A DNA stretch of 64,000 bases from Sulfurimicrobium sp. (GTDB taxonomy: Bacteria > Pseudomonadota > Gammaproteobacteria > Burkholderiales > Sulfuricellaceae), in NCBI GenBank assembly GCA_030652035.1, contig JAUSBJ010000009.1, forward strand, positions 62,001-126,000. Direction: 5' to 3'. Position 1 is the stretch's first letter, and each line of letters opens with the position of its first letter. Positions 43,716 to 51,889 of this stretch are shown here, piece by piece. The translations under genes and the position numbers were made by a program. Under the pieces are notes generated by a model that worked only from the letters and a program-made list of their open reading frames with translations, was not told the DNA's origin and ran no database searches.

Positions 43716-44972
43716 ATGATTCCCCCTCCTCTCGATTTACGGCACACAGAAGATGCCGGTTACGCTGAAAAGCGGCGCTGGCTGTTGGTGCCGGCAGCGC
43801 TTTTTCTGCTGGTATTGCCTTTCAATTACACGATGGCACTCCGGCTGCTGACCCTGTTTGCAGCTTTTGGCACCGCAATTTGGGTGTTCAGAAGGCACTC
43901 CGCGCCACGAGTGGCCATTAAGTGGCCGCTCGTGGCGTGGAGTGGCTGCGCCTTGCTGTCCGTGGCATGGTCACTCGATCCGGTTTTCTCGATCGGCGAG
44001 ATCAAGAGAGAGATCGGATATGGGATGCTCGCATTTTTTACCTTCTATATCCTCACCCGGAGCGAGACGGAGTGGCGGTTGTGGCTTAACCTGATTGTGC
44101 TGTCACTGGCGTTGACCCTGGCAGTAAGCCTGTTCGGGTACTGGTCGTCCTACCCCGGTTACCAGTGGGATGATGTGCATGGCTATGTGAGTTACAGCAC
44201 TTATCTCGCAACCGTGACGCCCTTTCTCCTGATTTGGTTATGGAACCTGAGAAAGCAGTCCAGGTGGCTGGGCGCCTTGCTGCTGGGCGTTTTTATCTGT
44301 GTTGCCTACCTGAATGCGAACCGTATGTTCTGGATCTCCTTCCTGGCGGTATTGGTCATCTTCGCAGGATTTCTGGCTTATCGGCAGCATACTGGCCGTG
44401 CCAAGGTCCGCATTCTGGTGATGCTGCTGCTTGCCATGATTATTTCCTCAATTTTCTTTGTCCAGGTGGCCAAGCAGCGTCCGCCAGACGCGGCCGCCAT
44501 GATGGCCACGGAATCCGGCAGATCTCATCTCATGGATACGTTTGCCCAGAGCGAGCGATACCGTATCTGGGAATTCTGGATCGAGCGGATTGCCGAACGG
44601 CCGCTGGCGGGGGTTGGCTTCGGGAGAGATTTGCCCCATTTTGTATTCCAGAAACCCGCCGAATGGCCCGATCTGTTTTTTGCGCATGCCCATAATCTGG
44701 TGCTCAACTATGGCTTGCAGATGGGCATTCCAGGTGTCTTGGTGTTGCTATTCCTGTTCGGCGCAATGACGAGAGAGTTCTGGTGGATTGCGAGGCTTCC
44801 GGATAATCAGCACGGGGAAATCGGCCTGGTCGGTCTCGGCCTGATGGTTGCCGTTTTCTCCAAAAACATGACCGATGATCTTTTCTGGCGAACGGATGTG
44901 CTGCTTTTCTGGGCATGTGCTGGAATCCTTCTCGGTTATGGCGCACGGCTAAGGGATTTATCATCACGATGA
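43716..44972 (+). CDS. O-antigen ligase/polymerase family membrane protein (WaaL/Wzy)
   Basis: A protein of 418 aa with about 11 hydrophobic segments and a large periplasmic loop. The Wzy_C/O-antigen ligase signature occurs at about 285-345: RYRIWEFWIERIAERPLAGVG and HAHNLVLNYGLQMGIPGVLV. WaaL ligases join O-antigen to lipid A-core in the periplasm; Wzy polymerases look similar and cannot be excluded. A 140-nt gap with no clear promoter separates it from the methyltransferase. It overlaps the next gene by 4 nt. Confidence 0.88.
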   Translation: MIPPPLDLRHTEDAGYAEKRRWLLVPAALFLLVLPFNYTMALRLLTLFAAFGTAIWVFRRHSAPRVAIKWPLVAWSGCALLSVAWSLDPVFSIGEIKREIGYGMLAFFTFYILTRSETEWRLWLNLIVLSLALTLAVSLFGYWSSYPGYQWDDVHGYVSYSTYLATVTPFLLIWLWNLRKQSRWLGALLLGVFICVAYLNANRMFWISFLAVLVIFAGFLAYRQHTGRAKVRILVMLLLAMIISSIFFVQVAKQRPPDAAAMMATESGRSHLMDTFAQSERYRIWEFWIERIAERPLAGVGFGRDLPHFVFQKPAEWPDLFFAHAHNLVLNYGLQMGIPGVLVLLFLFGAMTREFWWIARLPDNQHGEIGLVGLGLMVAVFSKNMTDDLFWRTDVLLFWACAGILLGYGARLRDLSSR

Positions 44973-46048
44973 CTTTGCCTAACCATTCCCAAAGCTTTCT
45001 GCTTATTCGCCGTGACAATATTGGCGATCTTGTCTGTACCACGCCACTGTTCCGCGCCCTGCGCGAGCGTTTTCCTTCGGCCCGTATTTGTGCGCTGGTA
45101 AATAGCTACAATGCGGCGGTATTGCGGGGCAATCCGGATGTCGATGAGGTTTTCGCCTATACCAAGGCCAAACATCGTCCGATGGGGCAGAGTGTGCCGG
45201 GCGTCTATCTTGAACGCATGAGAATGCTGGCCAGGTTGCGGGCCATGCATTTTGATTACGCCATCCTTGCCGCGCCGGGATTCCAGGAGCGCTCCTTGTT
45301 GCTCGCCCGCATGATCCGGCCACGCCATATCCTCGGTTTTACCGAGAAAACAAAACGGGCATCCCGTCACGTCGATATCGGTGTTTCATTTGAATTTCTT
45401 CCTCATCTGCATGAGGTGGAGGATGTTTTTCGATTGCTGCAACCCTTGGGGATATCCGGTCTGCCCTCTGCCGCCGCCGTGTATGCCGATAAAGCGGAAG
45501 CCGGGCGAGGGCGTTCCCGGATGGTTCAAGCCGGGGAGGGGGGCAAACTCACCATCGGTATTCATATCAGCGCGCGCAAACCTAGCCAGCGTTGGCCGGT
45601 AGAGCGCTTCTCCGCACTCATCCGTGCATTGCATGAGCAGTATGCCGCACGCTTTCTGCTGTTCTGGTCGCCGGGGGATGAAAACAACCCATTGCATCCG
45701 GGCGATGATGGCAAGGCTGAGGAACTGATGCATTCTCTCGGAGATATGCCGGTTCTCGCTTATCCCACCCGGCGTCTGGAAGAGTTGATAGCGGGGCTGT
45801 CCTTGTGCGATGCGCTGGTGTGCAGTGACGGCGGGGCGATGCACCTGGCGGCCGGATTGGGCAAGCCGATCCTGTGCTTCTTCGGCCAGTCCGATGCCGC
45901 GCGCTGGCACCCGTGGGGCGTGCCTTATGTGTTGTTGCAGCCGGAAAGCCGTGATGTGAAGGATATCAGCGCAGCCGAAGCCTTGGCAGGCTTCAGCGAA
46001 TTGATGGAACGCTCACCTGATATTTTGAGGACTCAGGTCGCGGTATAA
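44969..46048 (+). CDS. GT9 heptosyltransferase family protein
   Basis: A protein of 359 aa with the heptosyltransferase pattern: FLLIRRDNIGDLVCTTPLFRAL, FDYAILAAPGFQERSLLLAR, IGIHISARKPSQRWPVERF, and CDALVCSDGGAMHLAAGLGKPILCFFG. Close in plan to RfaQ/WaaQ-like enzymes that add heptose to the LPS inner core. The start at 44969 overlaps the ligase stop (ATGA). Its last 36 nt overlap the 3' end of the convergent GT4 gene. Confidence 0.88.
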   Translation: MTLPNHSQSFLLIRRDNIGDLVCTTPLFRALRERFPSARICALVNSYNAAVLRGNPDVDEVFAYTKAKHRPMGQSVPGVYLERMRMLARLRAMHFDYAILAAPGFQERSLLLARMIRPRHILGFTEKTKRASRHVDIGVSFEFLPHLHEVEDVFRLLQPLGISGLPSAAAVYADKAEAGRGRSRMVQAGEGGKLTIGIHISARKPSQRWPVERFSALIRALHEQYAARFLLFWSPGDENNPLHPGDDGKAEELMHSLGDMPVLAYPTRRLEELIAGLSLCDALVCSDGGAMHLAAGLGKPILCFFGQSDAARWHPWGVPYVLLQPESRDVKDISAAEALAGFSELMERSPDILRTQVAV

Positions 46049-47146
46049 GCCCAGCAATCGCCGGGCCATGTTTTCCGGCGACAGCGGGGTGACGGTTTCC
46101 CGCGCAGCGGTGCCAAGCCGTAATCGGGTTGCTTGATCCGTTAATTTGACCATGGCGGATGCCAGAGCGTTCTGGTCCAGCGCATCGCAGACAAAGCCGT
46201 TCTCACCCTCTCTGACCAGTTCCGCCGCCCCGCTCTTGGTGCTGGTGACGACAGGCAGGCCGCAGGCGAAGGCTTCCAGCGCGGTATTGGGAAACGGGTC
46301 GTACAAGGTGGGCAGGACGAACGCGTCAGCAGCGCCGTAGAAGGGTTTGGGGTCTTTCTGCCCATGTGCGAAGTGAACCCTGCCGGCGAGGCCGAGGTTT
46401 TCTGCCTGGCGCTGGTAATGTGCCAGATGCTTGTCCTTGCCGACGACCATCAGATGGCTGGCAGGTGGGATTTGCGCCATGGCCTGAAGTAGCGTGCGCA
46501 GCCCCTTGCGCTCGAAGCCTGAGCCAACAAACAGGAATAGTACGGCTTCTTCCGGGATCTTGTATTGAGCGCGGATGGTGCTCCTATGCTGGAGCTTCAG
46601 ACCGGGATGGAAAGCTTCCAGATTCACGCCGCTGTAAATCACATGGAGCTTTTCTTCCGCCAGCCCGAAATAATGCCGGATTTCCTCTTTCACCATGCGG
46701 GAGTTGCAGATCACCGCTTTAAGGCTTGGGCTGTGGAATAATTTCCTCTCGGCCGCCAGGGTGTAGCGGTGGTATGGGTTTATGGCAACACTCAGCCTGC
46801 CGATTTTTCCCAGCACACGACGGCGCTGCTTCAGCCATTCGCGATGCACACCATCGCCTGCGCGATAAATATCGCAGCAGGGAATGCGCTCATGCGATTG
46901 CACCAGATCAAAGGAATGTTTTTGCAGCGTGCGGCAAACACAGCGTGCGAAGCTCCAGTCGCGCCACAGGCTGCCTAGATAGGGCGGGTTGCAGACCAGG
47001 GATTCGCCCTTGCCGTCGCTTTCCCATTGCCGCGTGACCACGGTGAGCGAAGCGCCTTCCGCCTGCAGCGCCTGCACGGCGTTGGCGACAAAGCGTTCTG
47101 CACCGCCAAACGGGGTGTAACGCTGGCGGATCAGGGCGATTTTCAT
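46013..47146 (-). CDS. GT4 glycosyltransferase, WaaG-like
   Basis: A protein of 377 aa. It begins MKIALIRQRYTPFGGAERFV, the form seen in LPS core glucosyltransferase WaaG relatives; other features are HSFDLVQSHERIPCCDIYRAGDG in pieces, VIYSGVN, FVGSGFERKGLRTLLQAM, VVGKDK, and PTLYDPFPNTALEAFACGLPVV (donor site). I use the ATG at 47146, as the extension to 47197 adds unrelated residues. It is the only LPS gene on the minus strand and meets the heptosyltransferase gene tail to tail. Confidence 0.9.
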   Translation of the reverse strand: MKIALIRQRYTPFGGAERFVANAVQALQAEGASLTVVTRQWESDGKGESLVCNPPYLGSLWRDWSFARCVCRTLQKHSFDLVQSHERIPCCDIYRAGDGVHREWLKQRRRVLGKIGRLSVAINPYHRYTLAAERKLFHSPSLKAVICNSRMVKEEIRHYFGLAEEKLHVIYSGVNLEAFHPGLKLQHRSTIRAQYKIPEEAVLFLFVGSGFERKGLRTLLQAMAQIPPASHLMVVGKDKHLAHYQRQAENLGLAGRVHFAHGQKDPKPFYGAADAFVLPTLYDPFPNTALEAFACGLPVVTSTKSGAAELVREGENGFVCDALDQNALASAMVKLTDQATRLRLGTAARETVTPLSPENMARRLLGLYRDLSPQNIR

Positions 47147-47203
47147 GCGTCGTAAGGCTGCGAAACAGCTTGGGGGAAGCGTGCCCCCCGCGTGCATGGT
47201 CGC

Positions 47204-48040
47204 TTAGTTGACTTGCTGAATACCCGAAATGAACCAGCTGCCGTTGGACTGGCTGGTGGATTTCTGGATGTGCCAGATTTCGTTGAAGGATTCGGCGTTG
47301 GCGCCTTCTTCCTCGCGGATCAGACCGGAGAAGCGCACGCTGGCGATGGTGTGATCGCCTTCGGTGACGACATCCGCCATCTCTGCGTTGAGCGTCACGA
47401 CTTCGGTATGCTGTGCTTTGCCGCCGCGCTCCTGAATCTGCAGGCTGATCTCGGCGAACATCTCGGGCGTGGTGAATTCGCGGATGTCGTTGATGTCGCC
47501 CTTGTCGTTGGCGTCCTGCAGGCGCAGGAAGTTGGCCTTGGCCTGGCGCAGGAAGGGCTCGTCCTCAAACCAGGCGGGGCGGGTGCTGGCTGCTGTTGCG
47601 GGCATGCCGCTGCCGCCTGCCAGAGATTGCGCCGGTTGCTGCTGGTTGTAGCCGCTGTACTGCATGCCGCCGGCTGTGGCGGGAACCGGCTGTGGCGCGC
47701 TATTGCGGCGCATAGCCCGGAAAATGAAGAAGATGGCGGCAGCGATGCCCAGCATCATCAGGATGTCCATCATCTTGATGCCGTCAAAGGCGCCACCCAT
47801 GAACAGCGAGGCCAGCAGACCGCCTGCAGCCAGGCCGGCCAGGGGGCCGAGCCACTTGTTTCCGCCCGTTGGGGCAGCGGCCGGTGCGGCAGCCGGCGCC
47901 TTGGGCGTGGCCTGTTGGGAAACGCTTTCGCGCTGCTTGCCGAAGCTCTTGCTGCCTCCAAAACGCTTGGCGCTGGCTTCGCCGATGACCAGTCCAAAGC
48001 TGAAGATTGCTGCCATCAACAGTGCGATAAACTTTTTCAT
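47204..48040 (-). CDS. Tim44-like domain membrane protein
   Basis: A protein of 278 aa. A signal peptide (MKKFIALLMAAIFSFGLVIG) is followed by a low-complexity Ala/Pro region, two hydrophobic segments at about 70-85 and 95-110, and a C-terminal Tim44-like domain (about 150-278: FLRLQDANDKGDINDIREF, then SFNEIWHIQKS and WFISGIQQV). In mitochondria Tim44 anchors import motors; bacterial homologues are common and of unknown role. ATG at 48040 is preceded by GGAGCATGGA. Confidence 0.9.
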   Translation of the reverse strand: MKKFIALLMAAIFSFGLVIGEASAKRFGGSKSFGKQRESVSQQATPKAPAAAPAAAPTGGNKWLGPLAGLAAGGLLASLFMGGAFDGIKMMDILMMLGIAAAIFFIFRAMRRNSAPQPVPATAGGMQYSGYNQQQPAQSLAGGSGMPATAASTRPAWFEDEPFLRQAKANFLRLQDANDKGDINDIREFTTPEMFAEISLQIQERGGKAQHTEVVTLNAEMADVVTEGDHTIASVRFSGLIREEEGANAESFNEIWHIQKSTSQSNGSWFISGIQQVN

Positions 48041-48157
48041 TCCATGCTCCGGTAAATTTTTTAGTCCGCCCATTCTAGCGGGAAGTCGTTGCTTTGCAAG
48101 TGTGCAACGCCAGTTGAGAGCCCAAATGCATTTTTCGTGGTTGGGTGCCTTATGCCT

Positions 48158-48177
48158 GGCGTGCAACACCACCCTAG
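48158..48177. repeat. solo sequence resembling the MITE end
   Basis: GCGTGCAACACCACCCTAG matches the MITE terminus GCGTGCAACACTACACTAG at 17 of 19 positions. No partner end is nearby, so it is either a decayed remnant or a chance match. Confidence 0.3.
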
Positions 48178-48227
48178 ACCCCGGCATGTGCAAAAAAGTT
48201 CGCGAATGCCCGGAATTTCTGCGCGCT

Positions 48228-51050
48228 TTAGCGTGAAATGCTGAGCGCAGGGTGGTTCGCCTTGGGCGTGTCGAGATGATAGCCCTGCACCATGTCGACA
48301 CCGAAGTGCTTGAGCATTTCCAGCGTATCGGCATTTTCGACAAACTCCGCCACGGTAATTTTATGCATGCCGCGCGCGACATCCACGATGGCTTTGACGA
48401 ACACCTGGTTGTCATGATCGTGGGTCAGGTTGCGGATGAACAGGCCGTCGATCTTGAGCACATCGGCGTTGAGGTGCTTGAGGTAGGCAAAAGATGAAAA
48501 ACCCGTACCGAAGTCATCGAGGCATACCTGACAGCCGGTCTGGCGCAGGGATTCGATGAAGCGCTGGGCATCGTGCAGGTCGGTGACGGCCGAGGTTTCG
48601 GTCAATTCCACCAGCAGCCGCTTGGGCGCCACGCCCTGCAGTGCCAGTTGCTCGGAAATGAATCGCGGCAGCGTGGGATCGTCGAATGAGCGGCCCGAGA
48701 TGTTGACGGCGATGGACGGGATCTGCTCCGAACCGCTCAGCAAACGGATGCATTCGCAAATCACCCAGCGGTCGATGTCGCGGATCTTGCCGTTCTTTTC
48801 GGCGTGGGCAATGAAATGCCCCGGCATGATGAGCTGATCCGGCCGCTCCACGTCAGTCATGCGCACCAAGGCTTCAAGATGGGCCAGCGAGCCGTCCAGA
48901 GTGTGATAAATGCCCTGAAAATGGAGTTGCAGCAGCCCTTGTTCGACGGCCCGGCTGATGCGGTCATTCCAGGTCAGGTGATTGACCATCTTGCGCGAAT
49001 CGTCGAGTTCCGGCCGATAAGTGCGCCAACCGTTCTTGCCTGCCTCCTTGGCCTGGTACATGGCGGAATCGGCATGGGCGATCAGTTCCTCGGTCGAATT
49101 TGCGTGCAGGGGATAGAAGGCAATGCCCAGGCTGGAAGTCAGGCGCAAGTTCTGGCCATCGAAGCGCAGGGGAATTTGGGCGATGGCGCGCACGATGCGC
49201 TCGGCCAGCGCCTCGGCTTCCTTTTCGCTGGTGTCTGCGATCAGCACGGCAAATTCGTCGCCACCCAGTCTGGCCAGCAACTCGTTTTGCCGCATCACGG
49301 TGGCCGTTTCACCCGCGACACGGATCAGCATCGCATCGCCGGCGCGGTGGCCGAAGGTATCGTTGATGTATTTGAATTCATCCAGATCGAAGAACAGCAG
49401 GGCAAGCTGAGAGCCTCTCCGCTCCGCATCCGACACCATGCGCGACAGGTCTTCCTGGAAGCGGTGGCGGTTGTACAGCCCGGTCAGGGAGTCGCGCTCT
49501 GCCAGGTAAATCAGTTGTTCGGCCGTCTGCCGCTCGCGCGTGATGTCCTCGTAAATCCACAGACGCCCGATAAAACGGCCTTCCTGGTCATGCACCGGGT
49601 AGGAGAGCTGGGTCACGGTTCGGCCATCGGCCAGGCTGATTTCAAAGGTTTCGCTGACTTCATGGGTGCGAGTGACGCGCAGCACATGCTTGGAGAAATT
49701 GTCCGGCCTGGCAAGCACATTGGCGGAGTGATTGAGCACATCGATGGCGGGTTTGCCGATCAGGTCGAGGTTTTCCGGGATCATCCAGGTGCGGATGAAA
49801 GCCGGGTTGTAATAGACGATTTCATCTTTCTGGCTGACGAACAGGATGCCGAAGTTCATGGCCGAGAGCAGCGAGGTCAGGCGTGCGTGTTCTTCCTGTG
49901 ACTGGCCCAGGTAACGCAATTGCAGTTCCTGTGCCTGTTCGAGTTCGGCGATTTTGTCACGCAACTGGCGTTCCGTTTTTTTGAGCCGGGTCACGTCGCG
50001 AATGCTGGCGCGCATGCCCTGACGCGTGCCGGATTCGTCATAGATCGGCTGCCACGAGGCTGCCACCCAGATAATTGCGCCATCCTTGCACAGCAAACGG
50101 AATTCAAATTCGTTTCCTGCCGCGCCACGCAAGGCACTGGAAAATTTTTGCCGGGCTTCATCCTGGTCATCCTGGGCAATGAGCGGCAGGGGAAATTCGG
50201 GCATGCTCAGGCACGCCTCGGGGGGGTAGCCGGTCACACGCTCCACCGAAGGGTTGACCCACAGCAACTTGCCATCCGGTGCGAACCAGCTTTCCCAGCC
50301 ATAGGTATAGTCGGCAATGGCGTGAAAACGGGCCTCCTTCTTGCCCAGTTCCTCGATGCGGGCGCGCACGGCCGAGGCCATGGTGTTGAAGGTGGTGGTG
50401 AGCTGTCCCACTTCATCACGTGTTTTAACCGGCAGCGTGATGTCGAAATTGCCTTCCGCCACCGCCTGGCTGGCTGCATTCAGGCGCCCCAGGTGGCGCG
50501 TGAGCCAGAGACCGATGACGGTCAGCAGCAGGGAGGAGATTGCCAGGGCTGCAACGGCGATGAGCAGGCTCTCGCGCAAGAGTTGCGACTGGGCTTCCTG
50601 AATAAAGCGCGTGTCGATGCCGAAGCGCAGCGTTCCATAAGTTTGTTCTGCGATGCGGATCGGCAGTTCAGTGTTGAAAATCGGGTGAGCTTCACGCACG
50701 CTGACAGCAAAATCGCTGTCCAGTCCAGGGAGGGCGTCACCACGCTTCCATCCATCCATGGCGATGACCCGGCCGCCCATGTCGCGCAGGATCAAATATA
50801 CGATACCCTGATTCTTGCGGCTCTCGCTGAGGATTTCCTGTAGCGAGGAATAATCCTTTTCCACCAGCGCGGGAGAGAGCGCCGTATTGAGCAGGAGGGC
50901 GTAATCCTTGAGGCGCAGCTCGCCCTGTTGCACCAGGCTGCGCTGCATCAGACGATCGCCGTTCCATGCCAGTGCCGACAGCATGACGACCTGGATCAGG
51001 ATGCTGAGCAGAACCAGTTTGGCGCGTAGGGAAAGCGCACCCTTGCTCAC
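48228..51050 (-). CDS. PAS/GGDEF/EAL cyclic di-GMP enzyme with periplasmic sensor region
   Basis: A protein of 940 aa: transmembrane helix about 10-28, periplasmic segment about 30-165, second helix about 168-190, HAMP about 190-240, two PAS domains (about 250-360 and 390-500), GGDEF domain with LARLGGDEFAVL near 597, and EAL domain with HLEALVRM near 724, ELTET, DDFGTGFSS, KIDGLFI and QGYHLDTP. Both catalytic sites look intact, so it could make and degrade cyclic di-GMP. The product-inhibition site RxxD upstream of GGDEF reads RQNE. It starts at a GTG overlapping the stop of the PhnD-like gene by 4 nt, implying joint function. Confidence 0.93.
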   Translation of the reverse strand: MSKGALSLRAKLVLLSILIQVVMLSALAWNGDRLMQRSLVQQGELRLKDYALLLNTALSPALVEKDYSSLQEILSESRKNQGIVYLILRDMGGRVIAMDGWKRGDALPGLDSDFAVSVREAHPIFNTELPIRIAEQTYGTLRFGIDTRFIQEAQSQLLRESLLIAVAALAISSLLLTVIGLWLTRHLGRLNAASQAVAEGNFDITLPVKTRDEVGQLTTTFNTMASAVRARIEELGKKEARFHAIADYTYGWESWFAPDGKLLWVNPSVERVTGYPPEACLSMPEFPLPLIAQDDQDEARQKFSSALRGAAGNEFEFRLLCKDGAIIWVAASWQPIYDESGTRQGMRASIRDVTRLKKTERQLRDKIAELEQAQELQLRYLGQSQEEHARLTSLLSAMNFGILFVSQKDEIVYYNPAFIRTWMIPENLDLIGKPAIDVLNHSANVLARPDNFSKHVLRVTRTHEVSETFEISLADGRTVTQLSYPVHDQEGRFIGRLWIYEDITRERQTAEQLIYLAERDSLTGLYNRHRFQEDLSRMVSDAERRGSQLALLFFDLDEFKYINDTFGHRAGDAMLIRVAGETATVMRQNELLARLGGDEFAVLIADTSEKEAEALAERIVRAIAQIPLRFDGQNLRLTSSLGIAFYPLHANSTEELIAHADSAMYQAKEAGKNGWRTYRPELDDSRKMVNHLTWNDRISRAVEQGLLQLHFQGIYHTLDGSLAHLEALVRMTDVERPDQLIMPGHFIAHAEKNGKIRDIDRWVICECIRLLSGSEQIPSIAVNISGRSFDDPTLPRFISEQLALQGVAPKRLLVELTETSAVTDLHDAQRFIESLRQTGCQVCLDDFGTGFSSFAYLKHLNADVLKIDGLFIRNLTHDHDNQVFVKAIVDVARGMHKITVAEFVENADTLEMLKHFGVDMVQGYHLDTPKANHPALSISR

Positions 51051-51889
51051 CTGGGGAGTTCCAGCATGCGGCGGACTTCCCTGGCGTAGGGGTCAAGTTG
51101 CTTGAGATCGTCAATGCTGAGGGGTTTAAGGCCCACCAGGCTGGTTGTCCGGAAGAATTCCTGCCCTGCCGGGCTTTTCTCGAATTGCACCAGGGCTTCT
51201 CTGATCTGCCGCAACGATCCTGGTTCGACGCGTTGATGAGCCAGTATCATCTGTGAATCGATGGCCGGGCTGATGCTCAGCACGTGCAGTTGCTGTGAAA
51301 CGTTTTCGGGTAATTGCTTGAGCGGCAGCATACCGATGATGCCTGCTGCGGCTTCGCCGTTGAGCACGGCCAGGGCGACGTTGCCGTGCGTGCCGGCCCA
51401 GTGGAAATGGTAATTCTTATTCGCTTCCATCCCCTTGTCGCGCAGCATCTTGAGGCCCAGCATCGTGACCACGGCGATGCGGTCGGGAGCGGCGATTTTT
51501 TGGCCTCGTAGTGTATTGAGATCGGTGAAGCGGCTGTTTTTGGCCACGACGATGGCGGCCGTGATGTTGTTGCGGTAGGAAAACAGGGGCTGATAGCCTG
51601 ATTCGGTTTGCGCCAGGCGGGCAAAATGCGGGGCGGTCACGATCAAGTCATATTCGCCGCTTTGCGTGCGGCTGACAAAGCTGTTGAAGTCGGGCGCAGT
51701 AAAAAGGGTGACCGGCCGCCCAAGACGATGTTCGAGAAAATCCCGCATTGGCTGGTAAGTTTCCAGCAACAGGCGCGTACTGAGATTAGGGAAGAGTCCC
51801 ACGCGTAGCGCTTCCGGCGCTGCTGCCGTGGACGTCCACGAAGTGAGGGCGAACAGCAGGCCGGACAGGAGGGCGAGCCAGTTTTTCAT
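51047..51889 (-). CDS. PhnD-like periplasmic substrate-binding protein
   Basis: A protein of 280 aa with a signal peptide (MKNWLALLSGLLFALTSW) and the PhnD/phosphonate-binding fold: LRVGLFPNLSTRLLLETYQP, GEYDLIVTAPHFARLAQTESGYQP in pieces, and LRGQKIAAPDRIAVVTMLG. No permease or ATPase genes accompany it; instead it is coupled at both ends (ATGA with argA, GTGA with the GGDEF-EAL gene). It may therefore be a ligand sensor for the cyclic di-GMP enzyme's periplasmic region, not a transporter part. The ligand is unknown. Confidence 0.88.
   Translation of the reverse strand: MKNWLALLSGLLFALTSWTSTAAAPEALRVGLFPNLSTRLLLETYQPMRDFLEHRLGRPVTLFTAPDFNSFVSRTQSGEYDLIVTAPHFARLAQTESGYQPLFSYRNNITAAIVVAKNSRFTDLNTLRGQKIAAPDRIAVVTMLGLKMLRDKGMEANKNYHFHWAGTHGNVALAVLNGEAAAGIIGMLPLKQLPENVSQQLHVLSISPAIDSQMILAHQRVEPGSLRQIREALVQFEKSPAGQEFFRTTSLVGLKPLSIDDLKQLDPYAREVRRMLELPR

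Noticed and set aside
47204-48415. Longer form of the Tim44-domain protein starting at 48415
   Set aside because: The signal peptide and ribosome site place the start at 48040; the extension enters intergenic sequence and the 3' end of the next gene.
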